Origin: Dysidea avara
Taxonomy: Eukaryota; Porifera; Demospongiae; Dictyoceratida; Dysideidae
NCBI RefSeq assembly: GCF_963678975.1
Contig: NC_089276.1
Coordinates: 27,520,472 to 27,584,471 of the forward strand
DNA: 64,000 nt
Direction of reading: 5' to 3'
This document shows, piece by piece, positions 1 to 25,702 of this stretch; the stretch's first letter is position 1, and each line of letters opens with the position of its first letter. A program made the translations under genes and the position numbers. The notes beneath the pieces are model-generated. The model searched no databases. It was not told the origin of the DNA and saw nothing but the letters and a program-made list of their open reading frames with translations.

Positions 1-146
1 TAATAATAATAGTAACGTTATTTTGAATACAAATGTGTGAAATATGACATCATCAAAAACATAAACATATTATTTTTTCTTGACTTGTGTAATGTTCAAG
101 TTAAGTGTGTTTGGTGTTTAAGTGACCGGGTTACCATGGCAGCATA

Positions 147-15541
<15,395 letters not shown>

Positions 15542-15730
15542 CTGGGTTAGTGGTGCGTTGCTATGTAACCAGTGTTTGGTTGTTGTGGTGCATTAAATAG
15601 ATCGGTAAGATATTCTAATAGATTGGGTCAGTGTCGAGAGCGAGGTTGCGTAGAAGCAGTGTATCTGTCGAGGTTAACCCGTACATCTGTAAGTTAGTAT
15701 CATAGTTACTTTATTGCCATTTTTAGTATA
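15542..15730. promoter_or_regulatory. Putative bidirectional promoter, DEPDC1 / Asterix
   Basis: Only 189 bp separate the divergent start codons of the DEPDC1-like gene (minus) and Asterix (plus), so both promoters and 5' UTRs must lie here or overlap the genes. No clear TATA box was seen. A degenerate copy of the dispersed motif (ATTCTAATAGATTGGGTCAG) lies at about 15611-15630. The shared-promoter role is inferred from spacing. Confidence 0.6.
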
Positions 15731-17131
15731 ATGGCGGCTGATCCAAAGAGAGCTAAGAGGCTGGACAAGACACTTATTCCACCAGCAGTGACCACTGAAT
15801 ATGTTAATGCTATTGGAATGATGTTCAGTCTTGCTGCTCTGTTGTTAAGGGTGAGTGGTACACGATATGTTGTACAGTTGCTCACAAGTACTATAATCTC
15901 GTGCCCAGACAGGTTTTTTTTTTTGCATTTGGGTGGGGGAATGGCTCTCCTAGGGTAGTTTATATCTGTAACTACCCTTACTTCCCAAGCCATGTTCAAC
16001 TTGATTAGTTGTTTTACAAGGGGCTGACACACAGGTACTCACTGTAGGTAGATATGTAACCGCAGTCAAAGTGAAGGGTCAAGGACACCAAATTCGTGCC
16101 AAGTTAATGGTCAAGGGCAACCCACAATCAATGTGTACTGAAATATCGTTGCTAAGTCACAGGTCAAAGATTGAAAAAGGCTCTTAGTCCAAGTTCACAG
16201 CAAAATTTTAGCGGGTCAAGACTTTCACGCTTTTCATATGGTCAGGTTGAACCCATTGGGTTAACACATTCATACGAGCTTCTTAACCCAGGTTGAACCT
16301 CAAAGTCATAAAATATCATAAGCGGGTTCAACTCTACAAAGCAGTATTGGGTTGAACAGGTCTGCAAAGTAAAAGTGAGTTGCAGTTTTGGGTGAATGCA
16401 TGAAAAGTGCTTAGAAGACATTATCACTCAATGAATACCATCATCTGATGATTGCTTGTGAACAGAAACTGGGTTGAACCTAAACCTGGCACTTTTGAGT
16501 GTCTATGTAAAAATAGTGTTGTTTGACTGCAGTCACAGATCTACCCCATAATGCATAGCTACGTGACACCCAGGCAATTTTTTTTTAGTATATAGGGTTG
16601 GTAGATTGGCATATAATAAAAATATTGACAGAAAGCAGGACAAAAGAATACAAAATAAGGGTCAACTCATTTGTAGTCATAGCGTGTTTCTGGGCTATGT
16701 TTTAAAGAAGATATTTGCAGGTAAGCAGTAGTTAAATGCATTGTGCTCAGAGTTATCCCACTTATGAAAATTTATTTTTATTTTTCCATGAAAAAGTTGG
16801 GTTGGTTTCTGCCTGTGAAACAACTAATCACTTATCAATGAATGCACATTTGGTCTTTAAATGTCACTTCAATATCTGGTAGAGCTGTTGACTATAGTTC
16901 ACAACATGTACTTCTTGTTCCAGTGGAAGTGGTCAGCTTGGATTGGTGTGTTCTGTTCGCTGGTCCACTTGACCAACTCAGCATCTAGTGATGATCGTAC
17001 TCAAATCTTGAGTCTGTTCATGTGAGTGATAATGTCATGTGAGATCATGTGATCTACCCATCTACAGGTTGTCCACATCATCACTAGTAATGGTCTACAT
17101 GCAGAACCCTGCACCCATGAGTGTGGGATGA
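15731..17131 (+). CDS. WDR83OS: Asterix (PAT complex subunit), 3 exons, complete
   Basis: Exons 15731-15850, 16924-17021 and 17068-17131 join in phase to 282 nt (93 residues plus stop). The protein has a short basic, proline-containing N-terminus, then EYVNAIGMMFSLAALLLR, WSAWIGVFCSLVHLTNSASS and a C-terminal LVMVYMQNPAPM. This is the same order and spacing as human Asterix (WDR83OS/C19orf56, 106 residues), including the near-invariant YMQNP/YLQNP tail and a serine-rich loop between hydrophobic segments 2 and 3. In vertebrates Asterix pairs with CCDC47 in the ER PAT complex, an intramembrane chaperone for multipass proteins. The start is the only ATG giving the conserved leader. Intron 1 (1.07 kb) is repeat-derived; intron 2 is only 46 bp. 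The gene is convergent with the downstream GNAT gene. Confidence 0.9.
15851..16923 (+). other. Asterix intron 1
   Basis: Intron of 1073 bp with donor AGG|GTGAGT and acceptor TTCCAG. It contains repeated GGGTTGAAC / GGTTCAAC clauses between about 16240 and 16480 but no recognised transposon terminus or RNA gene. Confidence 0.6.
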
Positions 17132-17671
17132 ACTGGTCTAGTGTGTGTATATTTGATGGAATATGAATTTAGTAGAATACTTTATGATTGGGGTATCTAA
17201 CTGGGCCTGTACTAATAGGACAGTTAGAGTTAAAAATTGAGAACTGAGACTACCACGTTCATGGGTGTTGTGTGTTTGTGACAGTGATAGAGATGGGTCA
17301 AGTTACGTAACTAGGTGTGTCCCACAGTCAGCCTTCCTGTATACTGTGGCATATATATATATCAGTGTCATGGAAATGTTAAGTATACTGAGACCTTCAT
17401 TGAGTTGGTTAAGACCATTAATTGGCAACATTTACTAGTCTGCATGCATTATCGAGTGAATTATTATGTTGAAATGAGTAATTCAGTGTTGTGACAATAT
17501 TCCACAATAGCATAACAGTACGGTTGGATGACTATCCAATTCCCTGGACCAAGTTTTGAAAATAACAAATCACTTCAGCTGCCCAACACAACACTGATTA
17601 TTATTGATCACTCTGAATAATATACAAGTACATACGCACACACACACACACACACAGTGTATATGGGAATA

Positions 17672-19393
17672 TTAAAATCGGTCAGTGTACAGGAATAAAA
17701 ATTTGTCAAATAATTTAAGAATGTCTTTGCTGTCACAGTGACCAGTATATCGATACATAAAACCATAGTGTAGTTGTGTTTCAATGTTGGTTGTTGCTAT
17801 GGCAGCAAACCACACCCTGTTGCACATTAGTGATGGATACACAATGCTCACATGATCACCTGGATTGTAGTGACACACCCCCTGAATCATGTGACACAAT
17901 AAGGGAACAAAGAGTTTGTTGTCATTACAACCATGCTCATGTGATCCAGCATATTCAACTATTTCCACCTTAACATTTTCCCCATGTTTACTAATCAATT
18001 TAATTCCCATATAAGCCAGCATGGTATGGGGATCCCCCTCTATTGTTACTCCCATAGTATATACACAACCAAAACACATTCCCTCCACTAACTTGGGCAC
18101 AATATTCCAATACTCCTTACTACGATACAAAGGACCAGTAAACTTGTTGTAGTAGTTCTTGTGTATTTCAGCCATCTGGTCTAGTTGTGTGTTAGTGAAG
18201 TGACAATGGAGGATCTTGTGATCCTGTTGATGATGCAATGGTGGGAGTGTTATGGTCACATGATCCTCTTGTAATGGTACATGTACGTAGCCACACTTCT
18301 CATAGAATGGCCACAACTGTGACTTGCTGCAGTGTAATCCAGCTATCTTTGCTCCCAGTACATCTTCTGCATGTGGTAGTGCACAGTTCATTACATGGAG
18401 AGCATAGCCTTGTCTGAGGTGGGCTGGACTGGTAGCTACATTAGCAATTCCTGCCAACTTTTCACATGTGCCATTTAACCACATCTCCTTACGTGATACA
18501 TGTACTGTACTAACCCAGCAACCAGTCGTATCTTCTGTAATAGTATAATGCACTTATCAATGTTAAACTCCTACCCCCCAGTACAGGCTATGTGGGGATT
18601 TGACAATTTGCAAAGGCAAATTTAAAGCCCCACTGCTGGGGTGTAGCCAGTTGTCTGATCCCTTACCAACCCCCCACTAATACTAGCGCAATTTACTAAC
18701 GATTCACCTCAAGTACATGTAGGCTGTGGCCTGCACACAAGCTTGTACTCATTTGTCAGTTTAATGCACCTATCAATGTATTGCCCCCCCCCCCCCCCCC
18801 CCCCCCTTGGGAATATATGGGGCTATAGTGGGGATTTGACACAGTCGAATGTCAAATGCGCCATAGTAGGGCAAATCTATCGTGTCAAATCCCCACCGTT
18901 GGCCCCAGTTGCAACGCAGGATTTACTCGGGATTTGACATAGCGAAGAAAGTTACATTAAAAAATATTTGTGAGCTTAATGAACAATCGTCAAATGCCCC
19001 ATAGTGGGGCAGCAGATGTGTCAATTCCCCCTGTAAAGCCCCACTTATGCCCGAGGGAGGGGGTGGTGGGGCAATACATTGATAGGTGCATAAAGCTAGG
19101 AGTCAAAAGCCCCACTACTGGGAGCAAATTTGTTTTGTTAATCCCCCTACTTAGCCCGGTACTGATGAAGGTGCATAACTACCAGTGACGTGAATTATGT
19201 CAAATAACGTACCTAGTAACAAGATATCACCACAGTGGAAGTCGGTGTCGTTGTTGAGTTTTTTCTGGAAAACTTTCAGCATGTTTGGACCTTTCTCAGC
19301 AAATGCTTCAGCAAGAAACTGCAGCCAAGCATCTATCTCGCCTGGCTTCAACTGGTGGACTCTTCCATCTGCTATAAACGTTTTTCTATTCAT
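17672..19393 (-). CDS. GNAT-family N-acetyltransferase, 2 exons, complete
   Basis: Exon 1 is 19393-19213 and exon 2 is 18534-17672; the donor leaves phase 1 and the acceptor completes the codon, giving 347 residues. The GNAT core lies at about residues 60-150: a strand (WVSTVHV), then ANVATSPAHLRQGYA with the acetyl-CoA-binding R-Q-G-Y-A loop at about 101-105, then LHCSKSQLWPFYEKCGYVHV, the usual motif-B end. The C-terminal half (about 160-347) has no domain I can name with confidence; its order is reminiscent of two-domain GNAT proteins. The substrate cannot be read. The intron (18535-19212) contains an inverted-repeat element with a poly-C run. The start is the first ATG of exon 1, followed by a plausible globular helix (AWLQFLAEAFAEKG). 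Confidence 0.8.
18760..19096. mobile_element. Inverted-repeat element in GNAT intron, with poly-C
   Basis: Left end AATGCACCTATCAATGTATT followed by about 25 C residues; right end GGGGCAATACATTGATAGGT followed by GCATAAAG. Interior copies of GGGGATTTGACA and TGTCAAATCCCC are arranged in both orientations. A related single end (AATGCACTTATCAATG) at 18547-18562 and GGTGCATAACTACC near 19172 suggest one element nested in an older copy. No coding capacity. Confidence 0.7.
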
Positions 19394-19699
19394 TGCGTAC
19401 GTCGAACTTGAGTTTAGGATCCCCTCCTGCAGGGCCTCTCTTGTCCCTTAATTACGCGCCAGGCGCCTGTTGTGGTGCGCGGAGAACATAGACATTGCTT
19501 CATTTCAAGCTGCACGAAAAAACCTTAGAAATACATAGCTTTGTTTTGAAATGTAGAGAAGTAGGTTTCTTTCAGGGACAGTTTCTCTGAAATTTTCGTG
19601 CAAATTCCGAAATCACGTGACACAGTCAGCTGCAGGCTGGAGACGAGACTGTGGCTAATTATCGTCGCAAATCAACAAGAAGGCTCTGTGAGTGAATTT

Positions 19700-20300
19700 G
19701 TCGTAGTTTTACATGTTTGTTTACTGTAACATATTAGGCAAGAGTTTCTACTGGTGATCTAAATAACACCAGCTGGTCGATGATATGATTGGAGCACTTC
19801 TTTTTCGTTTTGTGCAGTATCAGAGGTGCGAGAGCGTGATGTATATCGTTAGCATTATAATTTCTGTCAACAGGATCTCGCCAACCAGCCTGATAATTTT
19901 GGTCTTTTTCCCTACAAAGGACAATTTTAAAATACAGGCTGGCTGGCTGGCAAGATCATAGTCTCGTGTGGCACAGATCATAGGTGCAGGGGCTTATCGC
20001 TTTTAGTATAAGTGTAAAAGTTGGTCTGGTACATTTCTGGTAACAAAGTTATTTTTATTGTATATACCGGCTTTTTAATGCAGGTTATTATGTCCACATT
20101 AATGGCCTGTAGGCAACTACATGTGCCCACAGCCAAAGAAACATAGATACATACTAATCAATAAGGAGAGATATGGGTAGCAGCATAACTTTAGATTGGG
20201 AAGGGTGATCAGACCTAACTAGGATATAGCATATGACTCTGTGCCATCGGATCTTTCTATTGGGCTTAAAAGACACTTGTTGACATATATGCTGTTTGCC
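19700..20300. other. Intergenic, unrecognised
   Basis: Upstream of the GNAT gene. A small inverted repeat (CTCGCCAACCAGCCTG / CAGGCTGGCTGGCTGGCAAG, 19877-19952) is the only structure seen; no gene. Confidence 0.4.
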
Positions 20301-20650
20301 CAGGGGCGGATCAAGGGGGGGGCTGCCCCTTCAGAATTTTTGTATAGTGTTGCTCATTGAACATAGCTAGGCACTTTAGACATAATTCAAACATTTTTTA
20401 TGCAGTTTATGACTATGTGTGTAATATAATAAATCTGTCTCTAGCAAATTATTACCCATATTGACATAGCACAAGGAGAACTAGGTGGGATAGAGCACCC
20501 TCTACATTTAGAAATTGAGATACTCTAATAGAACAGTCATTTACTCTAATAAAACGGTCAAGAGTAACATAATTATAAACCACTGTTTATCATTTTGAAC
20601 AACTATAAACCTGTTCTAAATTGAGTTAATGACTCTATCCACACCCTAGT
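20301..20650 (+). mobile_element. Left end of CAGGGGCGGAT-type element
   Basis: CAGGGGCGGATCAAGGGGGG starts at 20301. As in the 14957 element, the dispersed motif follows inside, here doubled at 20522-20539 and 20543-20560 (period 21). No matching right end was found, so the boundary is uncertain. A second, separate left end (CAGGGGTGGATCCAGG) is at 21213. Confidence 0.5.
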
Positions 20651-20779
20651 GACTATATTTAGAAGTTCTCTGGAGATGAAGCTGCACACCAAATGCCAGG
20701 ATTATCTATATCCTTAAAGTTTTTGTGATGCTTGTGCAGGGAACCTTATAACATTTTTAACTTAATTTCAGCCAAAATA

Positions 20780-21200
20780 GCACCAAAATCATTCTCAAAA
20801 AGTCAAAATTTCTAAACTTTAGAGCTACTAACAGCTCAGTAGCTTCCAACATTGAATTTTCATTAGCATTTACCAATTTTAGTCAAAATTGCCACCAAAT
20901 TCAATCTCACAATCTTAAGTTTTCAAAAATCATTAGGGAGCAGTTTACACTAATATTCTGGTTTTCATCTCAGTATCTTCCAATGTTTGAACTATCAACA
21001 AATTTCAGTCAAAATTGTCACCAGATTCAACCTCAGAATGTTAAATTTTCAAAATTTCTTAGGGAGCAGCTAAGGCGTTTACACTAATTCTGGTTTTTAA
21101 CTTAGTATCTTCCAGTGTTTGAACTATCAACAAATTTCAGTCAAAATTGTCACCAAATTCAATCTCAGAATGTTAACTGATTTTTCAAAGTTTCTTAGGG
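20780..21200. repeat. Tandem repeat, unit about 130 bp
   Basis: About three units containing AAATTTCAGTCAAAATTGTC, AATCTCAGAATGTTAA, TTTCTTAGGGAGCAG and CAGTATCTTCCAGTGTTTGA. The units drift in length by small indels. No coding signal. Confidence 0.7.
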
Positions 21201-21339
21201 AGCAGCCTAGGCCCAGGGGTGGATCCAGGATTTTTCAAGAGGGGGTTTCTGAGCTGGGTGGAGGGTAACCCCCCCTACAGTTTACATTATTCATATCAGC
21301 ACATCCGACCTACGGCTGTACCAGGTATGTTACAGATCC

Positions 21340-21950
21340 AATTTTGGAAACTAATAGACTGCTCAGAAATTACCAAAAGTGGCAACCAAAAGTAGCCTTT
21401 TTGGCAACTTTTGATGGACCGCTCATAAATGCCAAAGATGGCAATTATGGGCAACTAGAAACTTGCCAGAATTGGCATCTTTCCTCCACAGCCCAAACTT
21501 TTTGAGCCAAAGTTGCCAAAACTGAAAGTTTCCAAAATTGGGAAGTATTGTTTTACTTTGAGCAACCACAACAAATGGTGCTCCAAAGCTACCAACTCTG
21601 GCAGTAATTGTATTTTACTTATAAAGACGATAAACTCATTAATTGTGGGATTTAGTTCAAGTTACCAGAAGTGGCAACTTTTGGATGCTGAGAAATTAGT
21701 GAGCAGTTCAATAGTTGCCAAACTTGGCAACTTTTGGTTGCCAGAAATTACCATTTTTGGCAATTTAGCTGTTTCTGGCAACTAAGCATATCATTTTTTA
21801 TGCAATGCAAAGTTTGCAACCAAATTGGCAAGTTCTTAACTACACAGAATTATTATAGCTATTAGACACTTTTCAAGCTGGACAAAAGTTGCCAGAACTG
21901 AAATTGTTCTAAATTGGCATTGTCTGTGTTGCTTTTAACAACAACAAGAT
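21340..21950. repeat. Cluster of TTGCCA / TGGCAA half-sites
   Basis: About 600 bp crowded with short inverted pairs such as TTGCCAAACTTGGCAAC, TTGCCAGAATTGGCATC and CCAGAAGTGGCAACTTTTGG; on a quick read there are some twenty half-sites. The overlapping 90-codon open frame reads through this repetition and does not look like a protein. Confidence 0.6.
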
Positions 21951-22760
21951 GGCCGGTGCTTAAGTGTTATCCCACTTTAATTATAATATGCAATAAATTT
22001 GTTGATTTAGTAATGCAAGTTAATCAGTTTCTTGCAATGTAGAAGATTTGAAGTTAAGATTGTCCTTATCACATCTGCTTCTTAATGACCCTTTTACACA
22101 TACGCTTGGCCAAGGGTGTAAATTCCTTACATTGTTGGTTGTTGTTTTCTTCTTCTTGTACAATTTCATCATCAACCTCCTCTTCATTGTCTTATGATAT
22201 ACGTAGGAGATATAGTACCCTCTATTAATTTTGTTCTCTTCTCTCCCACTCTTCTTCAGCTTCCTCCTCATCATGACTTGGCACTTCCACAGAATTGCCA
22301 TTTGAGCTATACCAACTCGATTGCCATTGCCATTGAGTTGTACTTTTATATAATAAAAATATTATTGTTCAGTTATTCGTAGATTTTAACTGCTTAAAAT
22401 ATGAGTGTGATCAACAAGCTACCGATGAAATGTACATATCTTATTTACTTGGTTAGATGCCTCACCTTCAATAGTAGCTGCTCACCTTCAATAGTAGCTG
22501 CTCACTTTTATATGGGCATATAGGTGGAGTCATTGTGGAATTGGGTTATATGTCGTTCTGAAATCGTCACACACTGTTAAAATAATTGCGGAAGACTGAA
22601 CGTGCTTCGAAGTGCTGAAAAAAATCGGAGCTCGCACTGCTTCCTTTCACAAGTTCACAAGGCTTAGACTTGGATCCGACACAGCTGGGAAACAGCAGTG
22701 ATCGATAAGATCGAGCCAGGTTAGCACTCGGGTTAATGGTAGCCAGTGCTCACAGCAGTG

Positions 22761-22988
22761 TAAAGGACACATCTGTCTAAGAAGCAGCTTGTGTGGATTT
22801 ATACAGTGGGAACGGTTGTGCCTTCAGTGGCACCACAGTAGCTATATAGTACGAAGAACACCCAGCACGGTGTCGAGTAAAGGACACGTCTGTCAAAGAA
22901 GCAGCTTGTGTGGATTTATATGGTGGGAACGGTTGTGCCTTCAGTGGCACCACAGTAGCTAGTATGAAGAACAGCCAGCACAGTTTCG
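22761..22988 (+). repeat. Tandem duplication, two units of about 115 bp
   Basis: Two successive copies of GTAAAGGACACRTCTGTC...AGAAGCAGCTTGTGTGG...CCTTCAGTGGCACCACAG...CAGCACRGT at 22761-22876 and 22877-22988, with a few differences. No product recognised. Confidence 0.75.
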
Positions 22989-23782
22989 AATACAGACCCC
23001 ACCCACATTACACGTAGCACAAAATAGATGTTTCTACAAGGAAGCTTACCCATTTAGGTCTTTAGTAAAGTCCATCCATTGTTCAACAGAAGATGAAAAC
23101 AGCCTTAAAACACTCTAAAAACAGATGGGCACTAAACAGAATTTTCCATGATATTTCTGGACTTCTCCGTTCATTGTAGCAAACGTACGTACAACGTTAG
23201 ATTCCATAATCGAATTGTTTTAGGCATTCCTATAAAATGAATAGAGTAGTTAACCACATGTTGGCCTGGGTGAGTGGTCACCCATTGCAGGCTATCAGCC
23301 TGAATATGCTTGGAGGGAGCATTGCAAATCAATGATCGAAAGTGAGATGTGTGATGCGTTAGGTCCTTCCGCTAGCAGGTCTCTAACCATTTAAGAACCT
23401 ACCAGCAGGTCTCTTAGTGGATTTTAAAGACCTCATTATCCTCCAAAGATCAAAGCATATTATGCATGCCATTTTCTAACTTATGATAACTGGTATGTAC
23501 ATGTGTTAGCTAGTGTATGGAGTGGCCACAAACTGTAATAATAAAGCATTTATAGCTATACACAAGATGTGTACAGCATTTACAATTGCTTCTACCATAT
23601 GGTAGGGTGTACGGTCAGTACAGAGAGCATTGTGGTATATAAGTTCACTCACAACACTGATGCTAAACCAAACAAAACCTCAGTAGAAGAGAATCAGTAG
23701 TGGAGTAGGATGATGAGGCTTTAATACGTGTCTTGAGGGGCTGTAAAAGCCTGTTATCACATAGTACAATAGTTAGTTAGTG

Positions 23783-24692
23783 TATAGTAGGGACCACAAA
23801 GGAGTAGGCATGGCCCACGGAATAGCATCACCTAAAAACCAGCCTCAATTTTACCTGACAACAATGAGGCAGTATTGGTTAGGTAAAACTAAGCCCAAAC
23901 AAGTTTTCAGATCGGCCCGAACGCTTTCAACAAGTTACTACGGAATTTTTAAAAACTTATTTAATGGAATTTTCTACTGACTGACCGAATAACTGACTGA
24001 TGCCTTCAGACAAGCGTAACTCGATAATGGTTAAGGCTACAGGCTTGATTTTTTCACTGTTCGACCTCGCTTCGGCCCGACAGGTGCCTTTTGGCATACC
24101 GCAGTACGTACAGTGCATTCTTCATGGACTTACCAGTGTCCTCCTTTGTGTCCCATTCATCTTTGCTGACAGTGAAAAGTGTCGACTTGGCAGTAGCACG
24201 TGATGGCTTCCCTTCGTAACGGAAAAGTCCGTATTTTTCATAGTGACTATTTTGATAGTAGAGGTGCTTTTAAACGGTTCGTTCTTGATTCGTACTGCTG
24301 TGTAATGGGTTAAACATAGCCGACAGCAAAGCGTAATGGATACTTCACTTTTCAGATGATAATTGATATAACTGGGACGCACGGCACCATTTCTTTCTTT
24401 CGGCATGCATGGATTGCAGAAGTGCTTTTCGAACAGTTCTTGATTCAAAATGCTGCGTAACGGGTTGAACATAGCTGACAATGGAGCATAATAGATACTT
24501 CACTTTTCAGACAATAATTGGGGCGCGCAGCGCCATTTCAGATGCGGTATGCATGGGTTCACCAGTCATAATAATTATTTACAAAAAAAAAATAACAAAC
24601 AGGTACACAGAAAAATTTGGAATTTTTAACTAGAGTAGAGTCCATAGCACATTGATAAAAGGTACTGAAACAAGCTGGAGTAGTGCATGATA
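23783..24692 (-). mobile_element. Hairpin-headed repeat, subfamily 1, truncated copy C
   Basis: Tail terminus TATAGTAGGGACCACAAAGG at 23783, body to about 24580, and only the first half of the hairpin head (24597-24692). The head stops abruptly in the middle of its arm where the DIRS 3' repeat begins (ATGTCTGTCAGGCG), so the retroelement probably inserted into, or recombined with, this copy. Confidence 0.75.
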
Positions 24693-24693
24693 T

Positions 24694-25450
24694 TTAATGT
24701 CTGTCAGGCGATATATAGCACCAAGATCATGATGAAGTGTGGAGGAAGGCCCCAGTGGTGCCATGCATAGGCGTGGGATATACTTTATCCCTAAGATGCA
24801 TACTTATGCTTTAAATAGTAAAACATGCATTGACACTAAGGATAGCACATACCTGGCATTCTTTACTAATTGTTATCCGTTGGCTTAACAGATTCGAACT
24901 TACTCTTACCCCGGTTTGGGGGTAATCGGGAGTCCGTTAGGGCTCCCTGGTCACACCTGGGACCAAGTCACATCTGGCGTAAGTCTCACCCCAGATGGAA
25001 TTAGGGGTCTCTATCAAATGGCAACTAAGGAGTTGGGTGGGAGGGAAACGACAGACAACGTGCTACGCTACGAGTAGTGCGCATGCATGATTAATTCTAA
25101 TTATAGACCATGGTCAATAGCTCTAATTATAGATTATGCGCGGCTGCCACTGGTGCCTTCCTCCATTAACTCTGGTTAACACGGTCAACCTTCATTTAAT
25201 GTCTGTCAGGCGTTATATAGCACTAAGATCATGATGAGGTGTGGAGGAAGGCCCCAGGGGTGCCGCACATAGGCATGGGATATACTTTATCCCTAAGACG
25301 CACACTTATGCTTTGAATAGTAAACATACATTAACACTAAAGTAGCACATACCTGGCATTCTTTACTAATTGTTATCCCTTGGCTTAACAGATTCTGACT
25401 TACTCTTACCCCAGTTTGGAGGTAATTGGGAGTAAGTTAGGGCTCCCCAG
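24694..25450 (-). repeat. Split direct repeats at DIRS 3' end
   Basis: Two direct copies of about 255 bp (25197-25450 and 24694-24950) start ATGTCTGTCAGGCG and share GGAGGAAGGCCCCAG, GGGATATACTTTATCCCTAA and ACATACCTGGCATTC. A unique spacer (24951-25196) separates them. On the minus strand this is the B1-A2-B2 order expected for PAT/Ngaro elements. The matching A1 at the 5' end was not found. Divergence between the copies is visible but modest. Confidence 0.7.
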
Positions 25451-25576
25451 TCCAGAGGAACTTGTTCCTACCACCAAATCCAGAAAGTATACCAATTGAA
25501 TCTCTGTATACACCTAGGATTGATCACGCTAGTACGTAAAGCAATCACACAATGCATGTACAACTAAGAGTAGCCA

Positions 25577-25702
25577 CTAATGTTGAGAACAAGTCAGTGA
25601 TCTTGAGAAGGATACTAGGTGTTCTCGAGGGGTGGGGATGTACACAAGATATGCTGAGCTGCTCCACCTCCCCATAGTACTTATTACAGAACCTTCAATT
25701 TA
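25577..25702 (-). pseudogene. DIRS tyrosine recombinase, catalytic-Tyr end
   Basis: A minus-strand frame ending at a stop (25577-25579) contains TMGRWSSSAYLVYIPTPRE, the C-terminal signature of DIRS recombinases with the nucleophilic Tyr in the A-Y-x-x-Y-I block. It joins the same frame as the 28743 fragment if the intervening 3.04 kb is ignored, so it is the displaced end of that gene. Confidence 0.8.
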
